Position numbers and translations under genes: made by a program. The notes beneath the pieces are model-generated. The model saw only the letters and a program-made list of their open reading frames with translations, was not told the origin of the DNA and made no database searches. Of a stretch of DNA of 64,000 nucleotides, positions 17,573-28,001 are shown in pieces (positions within the stretch are counted from its first letter, which is position 1; every line of letters starts with the position of its first letter). The stretch is from Curtobacterium sp. MCSS17_008 (GTDB taxonomy: Bacteria; Actinomycetota; Actinomycetes; Actinomycetales; Microbacteriaceae). The stretch spans positions 1-64,000 of the forward strand of contig NZ_QKSM01000010.1 of NCBI RefSeq assembly GCF_003234185.1, read 5' to 3'.

Positions 17573-18316
17573 GTCACTCCCGTCGCCGTCGTCGGCGCCA
17601 CCGGTCGTCTCGGGGGCCTGGTGGCCTCCGTCGTGGAGTCGCTCGACGGCTTCGAACTCGTCGCGTCGCTGTCGTCGAAGGACGCCGTGCACGAGGCGCC
17701 GCCGTCGGTCTTCGGCGGTGCGGCCGTCGTGGTGGACGTCACCGTCCCGGCGCTCAGCCCCGCGATCGTGGAGCACGCGCTGGCGAGCGGTGCGAACGTC
17801 CTCGTCGGGACGTCGGGCTGGTCCCTCGAGCGGCTGGCGAAGCTCCGCGCCGGGCTCGAGGCGCGGCCCGATCAGGGGGTCCTCGTCGTGCCCAACTTCT
17901 CGATCGGTTCGGTGCTCGCGACGCACCTCGCCACGATCGCCGCACCGTGGTTCCCCTCGGTCGAGATCGTCGAGACGCACCACGCCGGCAAGATCGACAG
18001 CCCGTCGGGCACCGCCGTGCGGACGGCCGAGCTCATCGCCGACGCCCGCCGCGAGGTCGGTCCCGTCGACGCGCCGCACGTCGACCAGCGCGCCCGTGGG
18101 CAGCAGGTCGCGAGCGTGCCGATCCACTCGCTCCGCCTGCCGGGGGTCAAGGCGATGCAGGACGTGCTGCTCAGCGGCCCCGGCGAGACCGTCACGATCC
18201 GCCACGACACCAACGACGACGTGGCGTACGTCGCCGGCGTCCGCGCGGCGTTGTCCGCCGTGGTCGGTGCCCGGGGCCTGACCGTCGGGCTCGGCAGCGT
18301 CCTCGGCATCGGCTAG
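17570..18316 (+). CDS. dapB: 4-hydroxy-tetrahydrodipicolinate reductase
   Basis: This 248-residue NAD(P)H-dependent enzyme works in lysine/diaminopimelate synthesis after DapA. The Rossmann start [15 protein letters not shown] replaces the longer Escherichia coli version, as in actinobacterial DapB. The conserved substrate motif is ETHHAGKIDSPSGTA (about 138-152), and the nucleotide region includes VGTSGWSLERL. Length is normal for the group. It is preceded by the shared palindromic promoter. A small TPR membrane protein follows three bases after the stop. Confidence 0.96.
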   Translation: MVTPVAVVGATGRLGGLVASVVESLDGFELVASLSSKDAVHEAPPSVFGGAAVVVDVTVPALSPAIVEHALASGANVLVGTSGWSLERLAKLRAGLEARPDQGVLVVPNFSIGSVLATHLATIAAPWFPSVEIVETHHAGKIDSPSGTAVRTAELIADARREVGPVDAPHVDQRARGQQVASVPIHSLRLPGVKAMQDVLLSGPGETVTIRHDTNDDVAYVAGVRAALSAVVGARGLTVGLGSVLGIG

Positions 18317-18319
18317 ACG

Positions 18320-18784
18320 GTGGCGTCGACCTGGCGGGCGCTCCGCTCCCCGTTCTGGGGTGCGGCGCTGATGACGCTGCTGCTCGCGCTGTACATCGGG
18401 CTGGTCGGGCAGCGTGCGGTCGCGTTCGTGCAGACCGGCCAGCCGATCGGCATCGGCATCGGCGTCGCGCTGTTCGTCGTCGCGGCGATCGGCGCGCTGC
18501 TGCTCGTGCTCGAGGTCCGCTTCGGCCTGCGCACCACGCGGCTCGGCGCGCGGCTCGAGCGCGAGGGCGGTGCGCCGGACGAGGTCGTCCCGGTCCGTCC
18601 GTCCGGCCGGCCGACCCGCGAGGCGGCCGACGAGGTCTTCCCGCGGTACCGGGACGCGGTCGAGGCCGATCCCGAGGACTGGCGCGGCTGGTACCGCCTC
18701 GGCGTCGTCTACGACGCCGCCGGCGACCGCAAGCGGGCGCGGGCCGCGATGCGCACGGCGCTCGCGAAGGCCAGCGGGCGCTGA
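18320..18784 (+). CDS. membrane-anchored TPR-like protein
   Basis: This 154-residue protein has two N-terminal transmembrane helices (AALMTLLLALYIGLVG and GIGVALFVVAAIGALLLVL). Its C-terminal tetratricopeptide-like hairpin (VEADPEDWRGWYRLGVVYDAAGDRKRARAAMRTAL, two adjacent pieces) probably mediates protein contacts in the cytosol. It begins at GTG 18320, three bases after dapB, so it is likely in the same transcript. The function is unknown. Confidence 0.75.
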   Translation: MASTWRALRSPFWGAALMTLLLALYIGLVGQRAVAFVQTGQPIGIGIGVALFVVAAIGALLLVLEVRFGLRTTRLGARLEREGGAPDEVVPVRPSGRPTREAADEVFPRYRDAVEADPEDWRGWYRLGVVYDAAGDRKRARAAMRTALAKASGR

Positions 18785-18788
18785 CGGT

Positions 18789-18824
18789 CGGGAGGCACGT
18801 GGCGGCCCCGCCACGTGCCTCCCG
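18789..18824. terminator. GGGAGGC-family hairpin
   Basis: CGGGAGGCACGTGGCGG (18789-18805) pairs perfectly with 18808-18824 around a two-base centre. It lies directly downstream of the TPR gene. Confidence 0.65.
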
Positions 18825-18854
18825 TCCTGCCACGGCGGCCCGCGACGCCGTCGA

Positions 18855-18905
18855 TGGAGCAGAAGACGTCGGGTCGGCCGCCCCCACCCGACGTCGCCTG
18901 CTCCA
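18855..18905. terminator. second hairpin between convergent genes
   Basis: The 20-nt arms 18855-18874 and 18886-18905 (TGGAGCAGAAGACGTCGGGT and near-complement, two mismatches) form a hairpin. It lies between the TPR and epimerase genes, next to the GGGAGGC hairpin, and may terminate the leftward transcript. Confidence 0.55.
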
Positions 18906-18922
18906 CGAACGGGGGCGTGCCG

Positions 18923-19834
18923 TCAGAACGCGGCGTCGACCGCGTCCTCGGCGCGCTCGTACCGGAACCGGTAGCCCGCGTCTGTGAGCTTGCGCGGCAC
19001 CATGCGCTGGTTGGAGAGGAGCATCTCGTCGGCGGCCTCGCGCAGGAGCAGGTGCAACGCCGTGGCCGGCACGCTGAACAGGTAGGGGCGGTGCAGGTCC
19101 TCGGCCACCCGTCTCGTGATGCGGTCGGCCACGGCCGGCTCCGGTCCCGCGAGGTTGACCGGACCGCGCACCTCGGCGGCGTCCGGGCTCGTGGCGAGGT
19201 GGACGATGGCCCCGACCTCGTCGTCGAGGGCGATCCACGGCCAGAACTGTCCGCCGGTGCCGAGCTTCCCGCCGAGGCCGGCCCTCGTCAGCGGGACGAG
19301 GGGTGCCAGCGCGCCGCCACCCTGCCCGACGACCACCCCGGTGCGGAGCAGCACGACGCGGACGCCCTCCGGCGCGGCGGTCGCGGCGGCCTCCCACGCG
19401 GTGCAGACCTCGGCGAGGAACCCCGTCCCCGCGTCCGCGTCGTCGTCGAGGACGTCGACCGGCCGGTCGCCGTACACGCCCGAGGCGGACCCCGACAGGA
19501 AGAGCGCCGGCGGGGTGGCGGCGCCGTGCATCGCCTCGACGAGGGTCTCGGTGGCGTGGACCCGTGAGTCGAGGATCTCCTGCCGGTACGACCCGGTCCA
19601 CGGCAGCCTGCCGATGCTCGCGCCGGCCAGGTTGACGACCACGTCCGCGCCGTCGAGCACCGCCGGGTCGAGCGGTCGCGTACTGGGGGACCAGCGGAAC
19701 TCGGACGCGGAGCGCGGGGCGCGGCGGACCAGCGTCGTGACGTGGTGTCCGGCGTCACGCAGCGCGCGGACGAGGGGGGTCCCGATGAAGCCGGAGGCAC
19801 CGGCGACGAGGATCGAGAGCGGCTCTGTCGACAT
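18923..19834 (-). CDS. TIGR01777-type NAD-dependent epimerase/dehydratase
   Basis: This is a 303-residue extended SDR-fold protein. The Rossmann motif is [18 protein letters not shown] at the N-terminus. Family-specific features are [39 protein letters not shown] and the tail [21 protein letters not shown]. This group (SulA/YfcH-like) has no settled function. ATG 19834 fits the expected start. It is convergent with the TPR gene and divergent from thyA. Confidence 0.88.
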   Translation of the reverse strand: MSTEPLSILVAGASGFIGTPLVRALRDAGHHVTTLVRRAPRSASEFRWSPSTRPLDPAVLDGADVVVNLAGASIGRLPWTGSYRQEILDSRVHATETLVEAMHGAATPPALFLSGSASGVYGDRPVDVLDDDADAGTGFLAEVCTAWEAAATAAPEGVRVVLLRTGVVVGQGGGALAPLVPLTRAGLGGKLGTGGQFWPWIALDDEVGAIVHLATSPDAAEVRGPVNLAGPEPAVADRITRRVAEDLHRPYLFSVPATALHLLLREAADEMLLSNQRMVPRKLTDAGYRFRYERAEDAVDAAF

Positions 19835-19924
19835 GGTCGCCACGGTACTCAGCAGCCTGGAGGCGCGGCGTGGACCGACCGGGTCGGCTCGCCTGCGTCC
19901 CCGGTCGCGTCTAGGCTCGTCGGC

Positions 19925-20764
19925 GTGAGCGAGACCGTGCAGCCCGATCCCACCGTCCCCACGCCCGCGGTACCCACTCCCTACGAGGACCTGCTGCGCC
20001 GGGTGCTCGAGGAGGGCACGCCGAAGGGCGACCGCACCGGGACCGGCACGCGCAGCCTGTTCGGCGCGCAGCTGCGCTACGACCTGTCGCAGGGCTTCCC
20101 GCTCGTCACCACCAAGCGCGTGCACTTCAAGTCGGTGGCGTACGAGCTGCTCTGGTTCCTGCGCGGCGACGGCAACGCCAGCTGGCTCCAGGAGCACGGC
20201 GTCCGCATCTGGAACGAGTGGGCGGACGAGGACGGCGACCTCGGACCGGTGTACGGCGTGCAGTGGCGCTCGTGGCCGACCCCGTCGGGTGAGCACGTCG
20301 ACCAGATCGCCCAGGTCATCGACCAGATCCGGACGAACCCGGACTCGCGGCGCCTCATCGTCTCCGCCTGGAACGTCGCCGACGTGCCCGACATGGCACT
20401 CGCCCCCTGCCACGCGTTCTTCCAGTTCTACGTGGTCGACGGCAAGCTCTCGTGCCAGCTCTACCAGCGCAGCGCGGACATGTTCCTCGGCGTCCCGTTC
20501 AACATCGCGTCCTACGCGCTGCTCACCCACATGATCGCGGCGCAGACGGGGCTCGAGGTCGGCGACTTCGTGTGGACCGGCGGCGACTGCCACGTGTACG
20601 ACAACCACGTCGAGCAGGTCCGGGAACAGCTCAGCCGGGCGGCGTACCCGTACCCGACGCTCGAGATCGCCCCGCGCGACTCCATCGACGACTACGAGTA
20701 CGAGGACTTCACGGTCGTCGGCTACGAGCACCACCCCGCGATCAGGGCCGCGGTCGCCGTCTGA
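19925..20764 (+). CDS. thyA: thymidylate synthase
   Basis: This 279-residue ThyA converts dUMP to dTMP with methylene-tetrahydrofolate. The catalytic Cys is about residue 162 in [13 protein letters not shown]. Other signatures are [48 protein letters not shown] and [13 protein letters not shown] 19925 gives [16 protein letters not shown] (19912-19917) sits seven bases upstream, indicating a leaderless start. The stop overlaps the dfrA ATG (TGATG), so the two folate-linked enzymes are coupled. Confidence 0.97.
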   Translation: MSETVQPDPTVPTPAVPTPYEDLLRRVLEEGTPKGDRTGTGTRSLFGAQLRYDLSQGFPLVTTKRVHFKSVAYELLWFLRGDGNASWLQEHGVRIWNEWADEDGDLGPVYGVQWRSWPTPSGEHVDQIAQVIDQIRTNPDSRRLIVSAWNVADVPDMALAPCHAFFQFYVVDGKLSCQLYQRSADMFLGVPFNIASYALLTHMIAAQTGLEVGDFVWTGGDCHVYDNHVEQVREQLSRAAYPYPTLEIAPRDSIDDYEYEDFTVVGYEHHPAIRAAVAV

Positions 20765-21294
20765 TGGTGGACGCGGAGATCGCCGAGCCAGGCTGGACGG
20801 AACCCGAGCGCGGCGTCGGCATGGTCTGGGCCCGCACGGCGTCGGGGGTGATCGGCGCGGACGGGGGCATCCCGTGGCACGTGCCGGAGGACCTCGCGCA
20901 CTTCCGCAGCGTGACCGGGGACGGCGTCGTCGTGATGGGCCGGCGCACGTGGGACTCCCTGCCGCCGCGCTTCCGGCCGCTGCCCGGGCGGCGCAACGTC
21001 GTGCTGACGCGTGACGCGTCCTGGTCGGCCGACGGAGCCGAGGTCGCGCCCGACCTGGCGACGGCGCTCGACACCGACGAGCCCGTCTGGATCATCGGCG
21101 GGGGAGCGGTGTACGCCGACGCCCTGCCCTTCGCCGACCGGGTCGCCGAGACGATCGTCGACCTCGACGTGCCGGGCGACACCCGGGCGCCGGCACTCGA
21201 CGACGCGTGGGAACTCGTCGACGAGGGCCCGTGGCACGAGTCCCGCGTGGACGCCACACGCTACAAGTTCCTGGAGTGGCGCCGCCGCGCCTAG
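20764..21294 (+). CDS. dfrA: dihydrofolate reductase
   Basis: This 176-residue DHFR regenerates tetrahydrofolate after ThyA. Motifs include VWARTASGVIGADGGIPWHVPEDLAHF (Asp substrate region, shown in part), VVVMGRRTWDSLPPRFRPLPGR and WIIGGGAVYADALP. Start ATG 20764 shares one base with the thyA stop. The N-terminal extension before GMVWARTASG is about 18 residues, slightly longer than minimal DHFRs. Confidence 0.96.
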   Translation: MVDAEIAEPGWTEPERGVGMVWARTASGVIGADGGIPWHVPEDLAHFRSVTGDGVVVMGRRTWDSLPPRFRPLPGRRNVVLTRDASWSADGAEVAPDLATALDTDEPVWIIGGGAVYADALPFADRVAETIVDLDVPGDTRAPALDDAWELVDEGPWHESRVDATRYKFLEWRRRA

Positions 21295-21310
21295 TGCCGT
21301 ACCGGGGGCG

Positions 21311-21351
21311 GGACGGGAGGCGCGTGGCCGGCCCGCACGCGCCCCGCGTCC
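21311..21351. terminator. degenerate GGGAGGC-family hairpin
   Basis: GGACGGGAGGCGCGTG (21311-21326) pairs with 21336-21351 with two mismatches. It separates dfrA from dapA and is a degraded version of the recurring element. Confidence 0.5.
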
Positions 21352-21418
21352 GTCCGGGAGCCGCTCACCGTCCACCCGGACGGCCTCCCCGGGGCACGAG
21401 CCCGGTACGCTGGTGCGC

Positions 21419-22396
21419 GTGTCCCCGCGTGAGAATCCCTTCGGTCAGGTCCTCGTCGCCCTCGTGACGCCGTTCACGGCCGACGGCGAGGTCGACTGGC
21501 CCGGCGTCGAGCAGCACATCGACGACTGCATCACGGCCGGCGCCGACGGCATCGTCGTCACCGGCACCACCGGCGAGACGAGCACGCTGACCGACCCGGA
21601 GAAGCTCCGGCTGGTCGAGGTCGGCAAGTCCGTCGCCGCGGGCCGCGCGAAGATCATCACCGGCGGCGGCTCGAACGAGACCGCGCACGCCATCCACCTC
21701 TACAAGCAGAGCGAGCGGGCCGGCGCGGACGGTGTGATGATCGTCACGCCGTACTACAACAAGCCGACCCAGGCGGGCGTGCTCACGCACTTCCGGATGA
21801 TCGCCGACGCCACGGACCTGCCGGTCATCCTGTACGACATCCCGGGCCGCACCGGCATCCCGATCACCTACGAGACGATCGTGCGGGCGTCGCACCACCC
21901 GAACATCCTCGCCGTGAAGGACGCCAAGGGCGACTTCGCCGAGGTCTCGCGGGTGCTCAACAACACCGACCTCATGTACTTCTCCGGCGACGACACGAAC
22001 GTGCTGCCGCACCTGTCCATCGGCGCGACCGGACTCATCGGTGTCACCGCGAACATCACGAGCACGCCGTACCGCACCATCGTCGACGCCGTGAACCGCG
22101 GCGACCTGGCGACCGCGACCGCCGAGCACAAGCGCGTCGAGCCGCTCGTCCGCGCGATCATGACGCACGTCCCCGGCACCGTCGCGGCGAAGTACGTCCT
22201 GCACGGGCTCGGCCGCATCGGCAGCCCGCGCGTCCGTCTGCCGCTCGTCGGCCCCGAGGACACCGAGGCGTACGCGATCGAGACCTCGCTCGAAGCGGTC
22301 CGGGACATCCCCGGCGCCGACTTCTCGAACTTCCGCCCGGACCGCAACGCTGCGGCCGGCGGCGCACTGCCGAAGGTGCCAGGCACCACACGTTAG
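21419..22396 (+). CDS. dapA: 4-hydroxy-tetrahydrodipicolinate synthase
   Basis: This 325-residue class I aldolase condenses pyruvate with aspartate semialdehyde as the first committed step to lysine. The Schiff-base Lys is about residue 167 in ILAVKDAKGDF. The catalytic Tyr is in VILYDIPGRTG, and GTTGETSTLT binds substrate. GTG 21419 gives VSPRENPFGQVLVALVTPF, as in related actinobacteria, and TACGCT (21406-21411) is seven bases upstream. The RNase J gene follows after about 48 bases, a common pairing. Confidence 0.97.
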   Translation: MSPRENPFGQVLVALVTPFTADGEVDWPGVEQHIDDCITAGADGIVVTGTTGETSTLTDPEKLRLVEVGKSVAAGRAKIITGGGSNETAHAIHLYKQSERAGADGVMIVTPYYNKPTQAGVLTHFRMIADATDLPVILYDIPGRTGIPITYETIVRASHHPNILAVKDAKGDFAEVSRVLNNTDLMYFSGDDTNVLPHLSIGATGLIGVTANITSTPYRTIVDAVNRGDLATATAEHKRVEPLVRAIMTHVPGTVAAKYVLHGLGRIGSPRVRLPLVGPEDTEAYAIETSLEAVRDIPGADFSNFRPDRNAAAGGALPKVPGTTR

Positions 22397-22444
22397 GAAA
22401 GACCGCGGCGCGCGAGCTGCGCGCCGCACGACAGTCAGGACCGA

Positions 22445-24121
22445 ATGCCCACCCAGATCTCCGAACCGCAGCCGCTCGAAGCCGGCACCCTCCGCGTCGT
22501 CCCCATCGGAGGGCTCGGCGAGATCGGTCGCAACATGACCGTCTACGAGTACGAGGGCAAGCTGCTCGTCGTGGACGCCGGTGTGCTCTTCCCCGAGGAG
22601 CACCAGCCGGGCGTCGACCTCATCCTCCCCGACTTCGCCCCCATCCGTGACCGTCTCGACGACGTCCTCGGTGTGGTGCTGACGCACGGGCACGAGGACC
22701 ACATCGGCGCCGTGCCGTACCTGCTCAAGCTCAAGGCCGACATCCCGATCATCGGCTCGACGCTGACGCTCGCACTCGTCGAGGCGAAGCTCAAGGAACA
22801 CCGGATCAAGCCGTACTCGCTGGTCGTGCAGGAGGACCAGACCGAGCAGCTCGGCCCGTTCCACCTCGAGTTCGTCGCCGTGAACCACTCGATCCCGGAC
22901 GCCCTCGCCGTCGCGATCACGACCCCTGCCGGGCGTGTGCTGCACACGGGCGACTTCAAGATGGACCAGCTCCCGCTGGACGACCGGATCACGGACCTCC
23001 GCGCCTTCGCACGCCTCGGCGAGCAGGGCGTCGACCTGTTCCTGCCGGACTCGACGAACGCCGACGTGCCGGGCTTCACCCCGCTGGAGCGCGAGATCGG
23101 CCCGGTCCTCGAGAACGTCATCACCCGTGCCCGCAAGAAGGTCGTCGTGGCGAGCTTCTCGTCGCACGTGCACCGCGTGCAGCAGGTCCTCGACGCCGCC
23201 GCCGCCGCGAACCGCAAGGTCGCGTTCATGGGCCGCTCGATGATCCGCAACATGAACATCGCCGCCGAGCTCGGGTACCTCCGGGTGCCGGAGAACGTGC
23301 TCATCGACACGAAGAAGGCGAAGGACGTCCCGGACGACCAGATCGTCTACATGTCGACGGGGTCCCAGGGCGAGCCGATGGCCGTCCTCGCGCGCATGGC
23401 GAACCTCGAGCACCAGATCGAGATCGGCGAGGGCGACACCGTCATCCTCGCCTCGTCGCTCATCCCCGGCAACGAGAACGCCGTCTACCGCGTGATCGAC
23501 GGCCTGACGAAGCTCGGCGCCAAGGTCGTGCACAAGGGCAACGCGAAGGTCCACGTCTCCGGTCACGCGGCCGCCGGCGAGCTCCTGTACTGCTACAACA
23601 TCCTCCGGCCGAAGAACGTCCTGCCGGTCCACGGCGAGCACCGCCACCTGTACGCGAGCGCCGACCTGGCGATCCAGACCGGCGTCCCGCCGCGCAACGT
23701 GATCCTCGGGCAGGACGGCATCGTCGTCGACCTCAAGGACGGCGTCGCGAAGGTCGTCGGGCAGCTCGACCTCGCGTACGTGTACGTCGACGGTTCGACC
23801 GTGGGCGAGATCACCGACGCCGACCTCAAGGACCGCCGTGTCCTGGCGGAGGAGGGCTTCATCTCGATCTTCTGCGCCGTGGACTTCACGACCGGTCAGT
23901 GCGTCATCGGCCCGGAGATCCAGTCGCGCGGCTTCGCCGAGGACGACTCGGTCTTCGACAGCGTCCGTCCGCAGATCACCAAGGCCCTGGCCGAGGCCGC
24001 CGCGAACGGCACCCGTGACCAGCACGCCTTCAGCCAGGTGGTCCGCCGCACGGTCGGCCGCTGGGTGAACACCAAGCACCGTCGTCGTCCGATGATCGTC
24101 CCGGTGGTCATCGAGGCGTAG
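22445..24121 (+). CDS. rnj: ribonuclease J
   Basis: This 558-residue metallo-beta-lactamase/beta-CASP ribonuclease has endonuclease and 5'-3' exonuclease activity in RNA maturation and decay. The zinc motif HGHEDH is at residues 81-86, and further ligands lie in [12 protein letters not shown] and HTGDFKMD. beta-CASP residues include [11 protein letters not shown] and [14 protein letters not shown], with [10 protein letters not shown] and PVHGEHRHL near the end. Length matches the family. It acts with PNPase, also encoded in this window. Confidence 0.96.
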   Translation: MPTQISEPQPLEAGTLRVVPIGGLGEIGRNMTVYEYEGKLLVVDAGVLFPEEHQPGVDLILPDFAPIRDRLDDVLGVVLTHGHEDHIGAVPYLLKLKADIPIIGSTLTLALVEAKLKEHRIKPYSLVVQEDQTEQLGPFHLEFVAVNHSIPDALAVAITTPAGRVLHTGDFKMDQLPLDDRITDLRAFARLGEQGVDLFLPDSTNADVPGFTPLEREIGPVLENVITRARKKVVVASFSSHVHRVQQVLDAAAAANRKVAFMGRSMIRNMNIAAELGYLRVPENVLIDTKKAKDVPDDQIVYMSTGSQGEPMAVLARMANLEHQIEIGEGDTVILASSLIPGNENAVYRVIDGLTKLGAKVVHKGNAKVHVSGHAAAGELLYCYNILRPKNVLPVHGEHRHLYASADLAIQTGVPPRNVILGQDGIVVDLKDGVAKVVGQLDLAYVYVDGSTVGEITDADLKDRRVLAEEGFISIFCAVDFTTGQCVIGPEIQSRGFAEDDSVFDSVRPQITKALAEAAANGTRDQHAFSQVVRRTVGRWVNTKHRRRPMIVPVVIEA

Positions 24122-24148
24122 GACACCGCACGGCGCTGCTGCGCCGAG

Positions 24149-24205
24149 CCGGCCAGGAGGCCCGGTGCGCGTTCCCCGGGAACGCTCGCCGGGCCTCCTG
24201 GCCGG
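24149..24205 (+). terminator. long hairpin after rnj
   Basis: A 17-bp perfect outer stem (24149-24165 with 24189-24205; arm CCGGCCAGGAGGCCCGG) encloses an inner GCGTTCC/GGAACGC stem. It resembles the GGGAGGC family with a different arm and probably terminates the dapA-rnj transcript. Confidence 0.65.
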
Positions 24206-24330
24206 TCTCGTCCCGCGTGGTCGGGACGGGCGCGGCGGCCTCGGTACCGACGACGCTCGGCACCCGCCGGACGCCGGAGGTGCGGCGGGGCATCCGCGGA
24301 ATGTCCCGAGCGGGGATTAGGCTCCACCGC

Positions 24331-27300
24331 ATGGCCGGAGGCACCAAGTCGACCACGCGCTCGCGCGCGTCCACGTCGTCCCGCGGGAGCGGGTCGCGCG
24401 GTACCTCGCGCACGCAGGCCACGACGAAGAAGCTGCCGCAGGCCGCACCGACTCCGGTGTTCCGCGAGCAGAACCCCGTCGTGACCGCGTGGCTCGCGAT
24501 GGCGCACGGCGTCGGCGCGCTGTTCCGTCTGCTCGGCAAGGAGACCCTCGCCAAGGACGAACGGCGCGACGGGTTCCCGTTCCTGCTCTTCGTGCTGGCG
24601 ATCGCGGGCGCCGTGGTCGAGTGGCTCAACCCGACGAACCCGGTGTCGATCGGGCTCGACGCGTACACGTTCGGCGGGCTGTTCGGCCGCCTGGCCTTCG
24701 CCCTGCCGGTGATCATGGTGGTCTTCGCGGGCTGGCTGTTCCGGCACCCCGCCTCCGTGCACGACAACACCCGGATCGGCATCGGCCTCGGGCTGATGCT
24801 CGTGTCGATCGCGTCGCTCTGCCACGTCTTCGGCGGCCAGCCCAGCGCCTCGGACGGCATGGTCGCCCTCGCCGCTGCGGGCGGGGTGCTCGGCTGGGTC
24901 GTGATCAGCTGGCTCGTGGCCGTCGCGACGGTGTGGGTGGCCGTGCCCGTCGCGGTCGTGCTGCTCGTGCTCTCGCTCTTCATCATCACCAAGACGCCGC
25001 CGAACAGGACCGGTCGTCGGCTCCACGAGCTGTACGCGTACCTGTTCGGCGCTCCGGCACCCGCCGCGGAGCCCGAGGTCGACGAGCAGCCCGCGCAGCC
25101 CGCGGCACGTGCCCGCGGCTCGAAGCGGCAGCAGACGGACTTCCCGCTCTTCGAGGACCTCGGGTTCGACGACGAGCAGGGCCCGGACGCCGGGGACGCC
25201 GACGGGTCGACCACACCCTGGTGGCGCCGGAACAAGACCGGACGCGAAGAGGACCCGGCCTACGACAGCCCGGTCCTGCCCGCCCCAGCCACCCAGACCG
25301 TGCCGGGCACGGGTGCAGCTGCCCCCGCGACGGACCCGAGCGCGGGCGCGGCGGCCGGCCTCGTCGACCACACGCCGGCCGAGCCCGCCTCGGTCAACCT
25401 CAACGACTCGCTCGAGCAGGCCGCCGCCGGCGCCGACGTGCACGGGGAGCAGGAGGTCGAGCACGACCTGGCCGTCGCCGAGCAGGCACTGCGTGACTTC
25501 GGCACCGCCGTGCCGGAGCAGCCCGCCGCCGTCGCTCGTCCCGATGCGGGCGTCTCGCCCGTGGTGTCGCCGTCCGCGCCGGGGTCCGCCCCCGACGCGG
25601 TCGACGAGGGGCTGCCCGCGGCGACCGCCGCCGACGAGGACCCGTCCGCGCCGTACCGTCTGCCCGCGGCGTCAACGCTGAGCGCCGGCACGCCGTCGGT
25701 GGCCCGCAGCCAGGCGAACGACGACATCGTCGCCGCGATCACGGGCGTGCTGACCGAGTTCAAGGTCGACGCGAAGGTGACCGGCTTCTCCCGTGGCCCG
25801 ACGGTCACGCGGTACGAGATCGAGCTCGGCCCCGGCGTCAAGGTCGAGCGCGTCACGGCGCTGTCGAAGAACCTGTCGTACGCGGTCGCGTCGAACGAGG
25901 TCCGCATCCTGTCGCCGATCCCGGGGAAGAGCGCCATCGGCGTCGAGATCCCGAACACCGACCGCGAGATCGTCTCGCTCGGCGACGTCCTGCGCTCCGG
26001 CGCGGCCACCAAGTCGAAGCACCCGATGACCATCGGCGTCGGCAAGGACGTCGAGGGCGGCTTCGTCGTCGCGAACCTCGCGAAGATGCCGCACCTGCTC
26101 GTCGCCGGCTCCACCGGCTCGGGCAAGTCGGTGTTCATCAACTCGATGATCACGTCCCTGCTCATGCGCGCGAAGCCGTCCGAGGTCCGTATGGTCCTGG
26201 TCGACCCGAAGCGCGTCGAGCTCTCGATCTACGCCGGCGTCCCGCACCTCATCACCCCCATCATCACGAACCCGAAGAAGGCCGCAGAGGCGCTGCAGTG
26301 GGTCGTGAAGGAGATGGACATGCGGTACGACGACCTGGCGTCGTTCGGGTTCCGCCACGTCGACGACTTCAACAAGGCCGTCCGGAACGACGAGATCGTC
26401 CTGCCCGCCGGCAGCGAGCGGAAGCTCAAGCCGTACCCGTACCTGCTCGTCGTCGTCGACGAGCTCGCGGACCTCATGCTCGTCGCCCCGCGCGACGTCG
26501 AGGAGTCGATCGTCCGCATCACCCAGCTCGCCCGAGCCGCCGGCATCCACCTCGTGCTCGCGACCCAGCGACCGTCGGTGGACGTCATCACGGGGCTGAT
26601 CAAGGCCAACGTGCCGTCCCGCGTGGCGTTCGCGGTCACCAGCGTCACCGACTCCCGCGTCATCCTCGACCAGCCGGGCGCCGACAAGCTCATCGGCCAG
26701 GGCGACGGTCTGTTCCTGCCGATGGGCTCCTCGAAGGCCGTCCGCGTGCAGGGTGCCTGGGTGCAGGAGAGCGAGGTCGCCGAGGTCGTCGCGCACGTCA
26801 CGCGCCAGGCCCGCCCCGAGTACCGGCAGGACGTCCAGGCCGTGGTCGAGCGCAAGGAGATCGACGCGGACATCGGTGACGACCTCGAGCTGCTGCTCGC
26901 TGCCGTCGAGCAGGTCGTGTCGACGCAGTTCGGCTCGACGTCGATGCTGCAGCGCAAGCTCCGCGTCGGCTTCGCGAAGGCCGGCCGCCTGATGGACCTC
27001 ATGGAGTCGCGCGACATCGTCGGTCCCTCGGAGGGCTCGAAGGCGCGCGACGTGCTCGTCACGCCGGACCAGCTGCCCGGCGTGCTCGCGAAGCTCCGGG
27101 GTGAGGAGCCGCCGGCGCCGGCGCCGGCGCCGGCGCCGGCGCCGGGTGGCCCCGGACCTGCGGGCCCGGCATCCTCGGCCCAGCCCGGAGGGGCACTTCC
27201 GGTCGACGGGGCCGGCGCCGGCTCGCCGACGGCCGCCTCGGGCGGCGCGGACGACGACCGGTACGGCTCGGACCCGGTGGCGGACATGACCCGCGGGTAC

Positions 27301-27360
27301 CCTGAGGTCGAGGACGACGGACCGGACGAGGACGCGTGGGGACTGACGGGCAGGGAGTGA
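24331..27360 (+). CDS. ftsK: DNA translocase FtsK
   Basis: This 1009-residue septal DNA pump clears and resolves chromosome termini during division. After a Ser/Thr/Arg-rich head come four transmembrane helices (about 85-220) and an acidic Pro/Ala linker. The RecA-like motor follows, with Walker [15 protein letters not shown] (Lys about 599) and Walker [13 protein letters not shown]. The gamma domain ([20 protein letters not shown]) binds orientation sequences. A Pro-Ala run encoded by GCCGGC repeats precedes an unusual acidic tail. ATG 24331 has TAGGCT (24318-24323) seven bases upstream. Confidence 0.96.
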   Translation: MAGGTKSTTRSRASTSSRGSGSRGTSRTQATTKKLPQAAPTPVFREQNPVVTAWLAMAHGVGALFRLLGKETLAKDERRDGFPFLLFVLAIAGAVVEWLNPTNPVSIGLDAYTFGGLFGRLAFALPVIMVVFAGWLFRHPASVHDNTRIGIGLGLMLVSIASLCHVFGGQPSASDGMVALAAAGGVLGWVVISWLVAVATVWVAVPVAVVLLVLSLFIITKTPPNRTGRRLHELYAYLFGAPAPAAEPEVDEQPAQPAARARGSKRQQTDFPLFEDLGFDDEQGPDAGDADGSTTPWWRRNKTGREEDPAYDSPVLPAPATQTVPGTGAAAPATDPSAGAAAGLVDHTPAEPASVNLNDSLEQAAAGADVHGEQEVEHDLAVAEQALRDFGTAVPEQPAAVARPDAGVSPVVSPSAPGSAPDAVDEGLPAATAADEDPSAPYRLPAASTLSAGTPSVARSQANDDIVAAITGVLTEFKVDAKVTGFSRGPTVTRYEIELGPGVKVERVTALSKNLSYAVASNEVRILSPIPGKSAIGVEIPNTDREIVSLGDVLRSGAATKSKHPMTIGVGKDVEGGFVVANLAKMPHLLVAGSTGSGKSVFINSMITSLLMRAKPSEVRMVLVDPKRVELSIYAGVPHLITPIITNPKKAAEALQWVVKEMDMRYDDLASFGFRHVDDFNKAVRNDEIVLPAGSERKLKPYPYLLVVVDELADLMLVAPRDVEESIVRITQLARAAGIHLVLATQRPSVDVITGLIKANVPSRVAFAVTSVTDSRVILDQPGADKLIGQGDGLFLPMGSSKAVRVQGAWVQESEVAEVVAHVTRQARPEYRQDVQAVVERKEIDADIGDDLELLLAAVEQVVSTQFGSTSMLQRKLRVGFAKAGRLMDLMESRDIVGPSEGSKARDVLVTPDQLPGVLAKLRGEEPPAPAPAPAPAPGGPGPAGPASSAQPGGALPVDGAGAGSPTAASGGADDDRYGSDPVADMTRGYPEVEDDGPDEDAWGLTGRE
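27111..27146 (+). repeat. GCCGGC hexanucleotide tandem repeat inside ftsK
   Basis: Five perfect GCCGGC units and one imperfect unit encode an alternating Pro-Ala stretch after the FtsK gamma domain. Such a run can change length by slippage in steps of two residues without a frameshift. Confidence 0.85.
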
Positions 27361-27365
27361 GCGAC

Positions 27366-28001
27366 ATGACCAGCTCGGAGACCACACACGGAGCGCGCTT
27401 CCCCTGGCGCGGACGGCTGCTCCGCAAGGGGGACGGCCCGGCATCGACCGCGAACGTCGCCAACATCATCACCGTGGTGCGCATCCTCATGGCGCCGCTG
27501 TTCTTCGTCATGCTGCTCGCCGACGGCGGGCAGGACACGTCGCTGCGCGTCTGGGCGGCCGTCGTCTTCGTCGTGGCCATCGTCACCGACAGTGCGGACG
27601 GCATCATCGCCCGACGGCAGAACCTGGTCACCGACTTCGGGAAGCTCGTCGACCCGATCGCGGACAAGGTGCTCATCGGCGGTGCCCTCGTCGCGCTGTC
27701 GATCCTCGGCGAACTGCCCTGGATCGTCACGGTGCTCATCATGCTGCGCGAGATCGGCATCACCGTGTTCCGCTTCGCGGTGCTGTCGGACCGGGTGATC
27801 CCGGCCAGCCGTGGCGGCAAGATCAAGACCGTGCTGCAGGCCGTCGCGATCACGCTCGCGCTGTTCCCGTGGTGGAACGTCGTCGGTGACCTCGCGCACT
27901 GGGTGAACGGCGTCCTCATGACCGCGGCGCTGGCTGCGACCGTGCTCAGCGGCGCCGACTACCTGTGGCAGGCATGGAAGCACAACCGCACCACGGCGTG
28001 A
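27366..28001 (+). CDS. pgsA: CDP-diacylglycerol-glycerol-3-phosphate 3-phosphatidyltransferase
   Basis: This 211-residue CDP-alcohol phosphatidyltransferase makes phosphatidylglycerophosphate in the membrane. The signature D-x2-DG-x2-AR-x8-G-x3-D-x3-D is intact (DSADGIIARR ... FGKLVDPIADK, about 78-104). Several membrane helices surround it. ATG 27366 has an AGGGAG site about nine bases upstream; an in-frame GTG at 27357 overlapping the ftsK stop is the alternative. The pgsA-cinA-clgR-recA order is conserved in actinobacteria. Confidence 0.93.
   Translation: MTSSETTHGARFPWRGRLLRKGDGPASTANVANIITVVRILMAPLFFVMLLADGGQDTSLRVWAAVVFVVAIVTDSADGIIARRQNLVTDFGKLVDPIADKVLIGGALVALSILGELPWIVTVLIMLREIGITVFRFAVLSDRVIPASRGGKIKTVLQAVAITLALFPWWNVVGDLAHWVNGVLMTAALAATVLSGADYLWQAWKHNRTTA

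Noticed and set aside
21365..24079. 904-residue minus-strand frame opposite dapA and rnj
   Set aside because: It is antisense to two well-recognised enzymes; codon-periodicity artefact.
27965..27997. earlier cinA starts at 27965 or 27974
   Set aside because: They would lengthen the overlap with pgsA; GTG 27998 gives the common four-base overlap.
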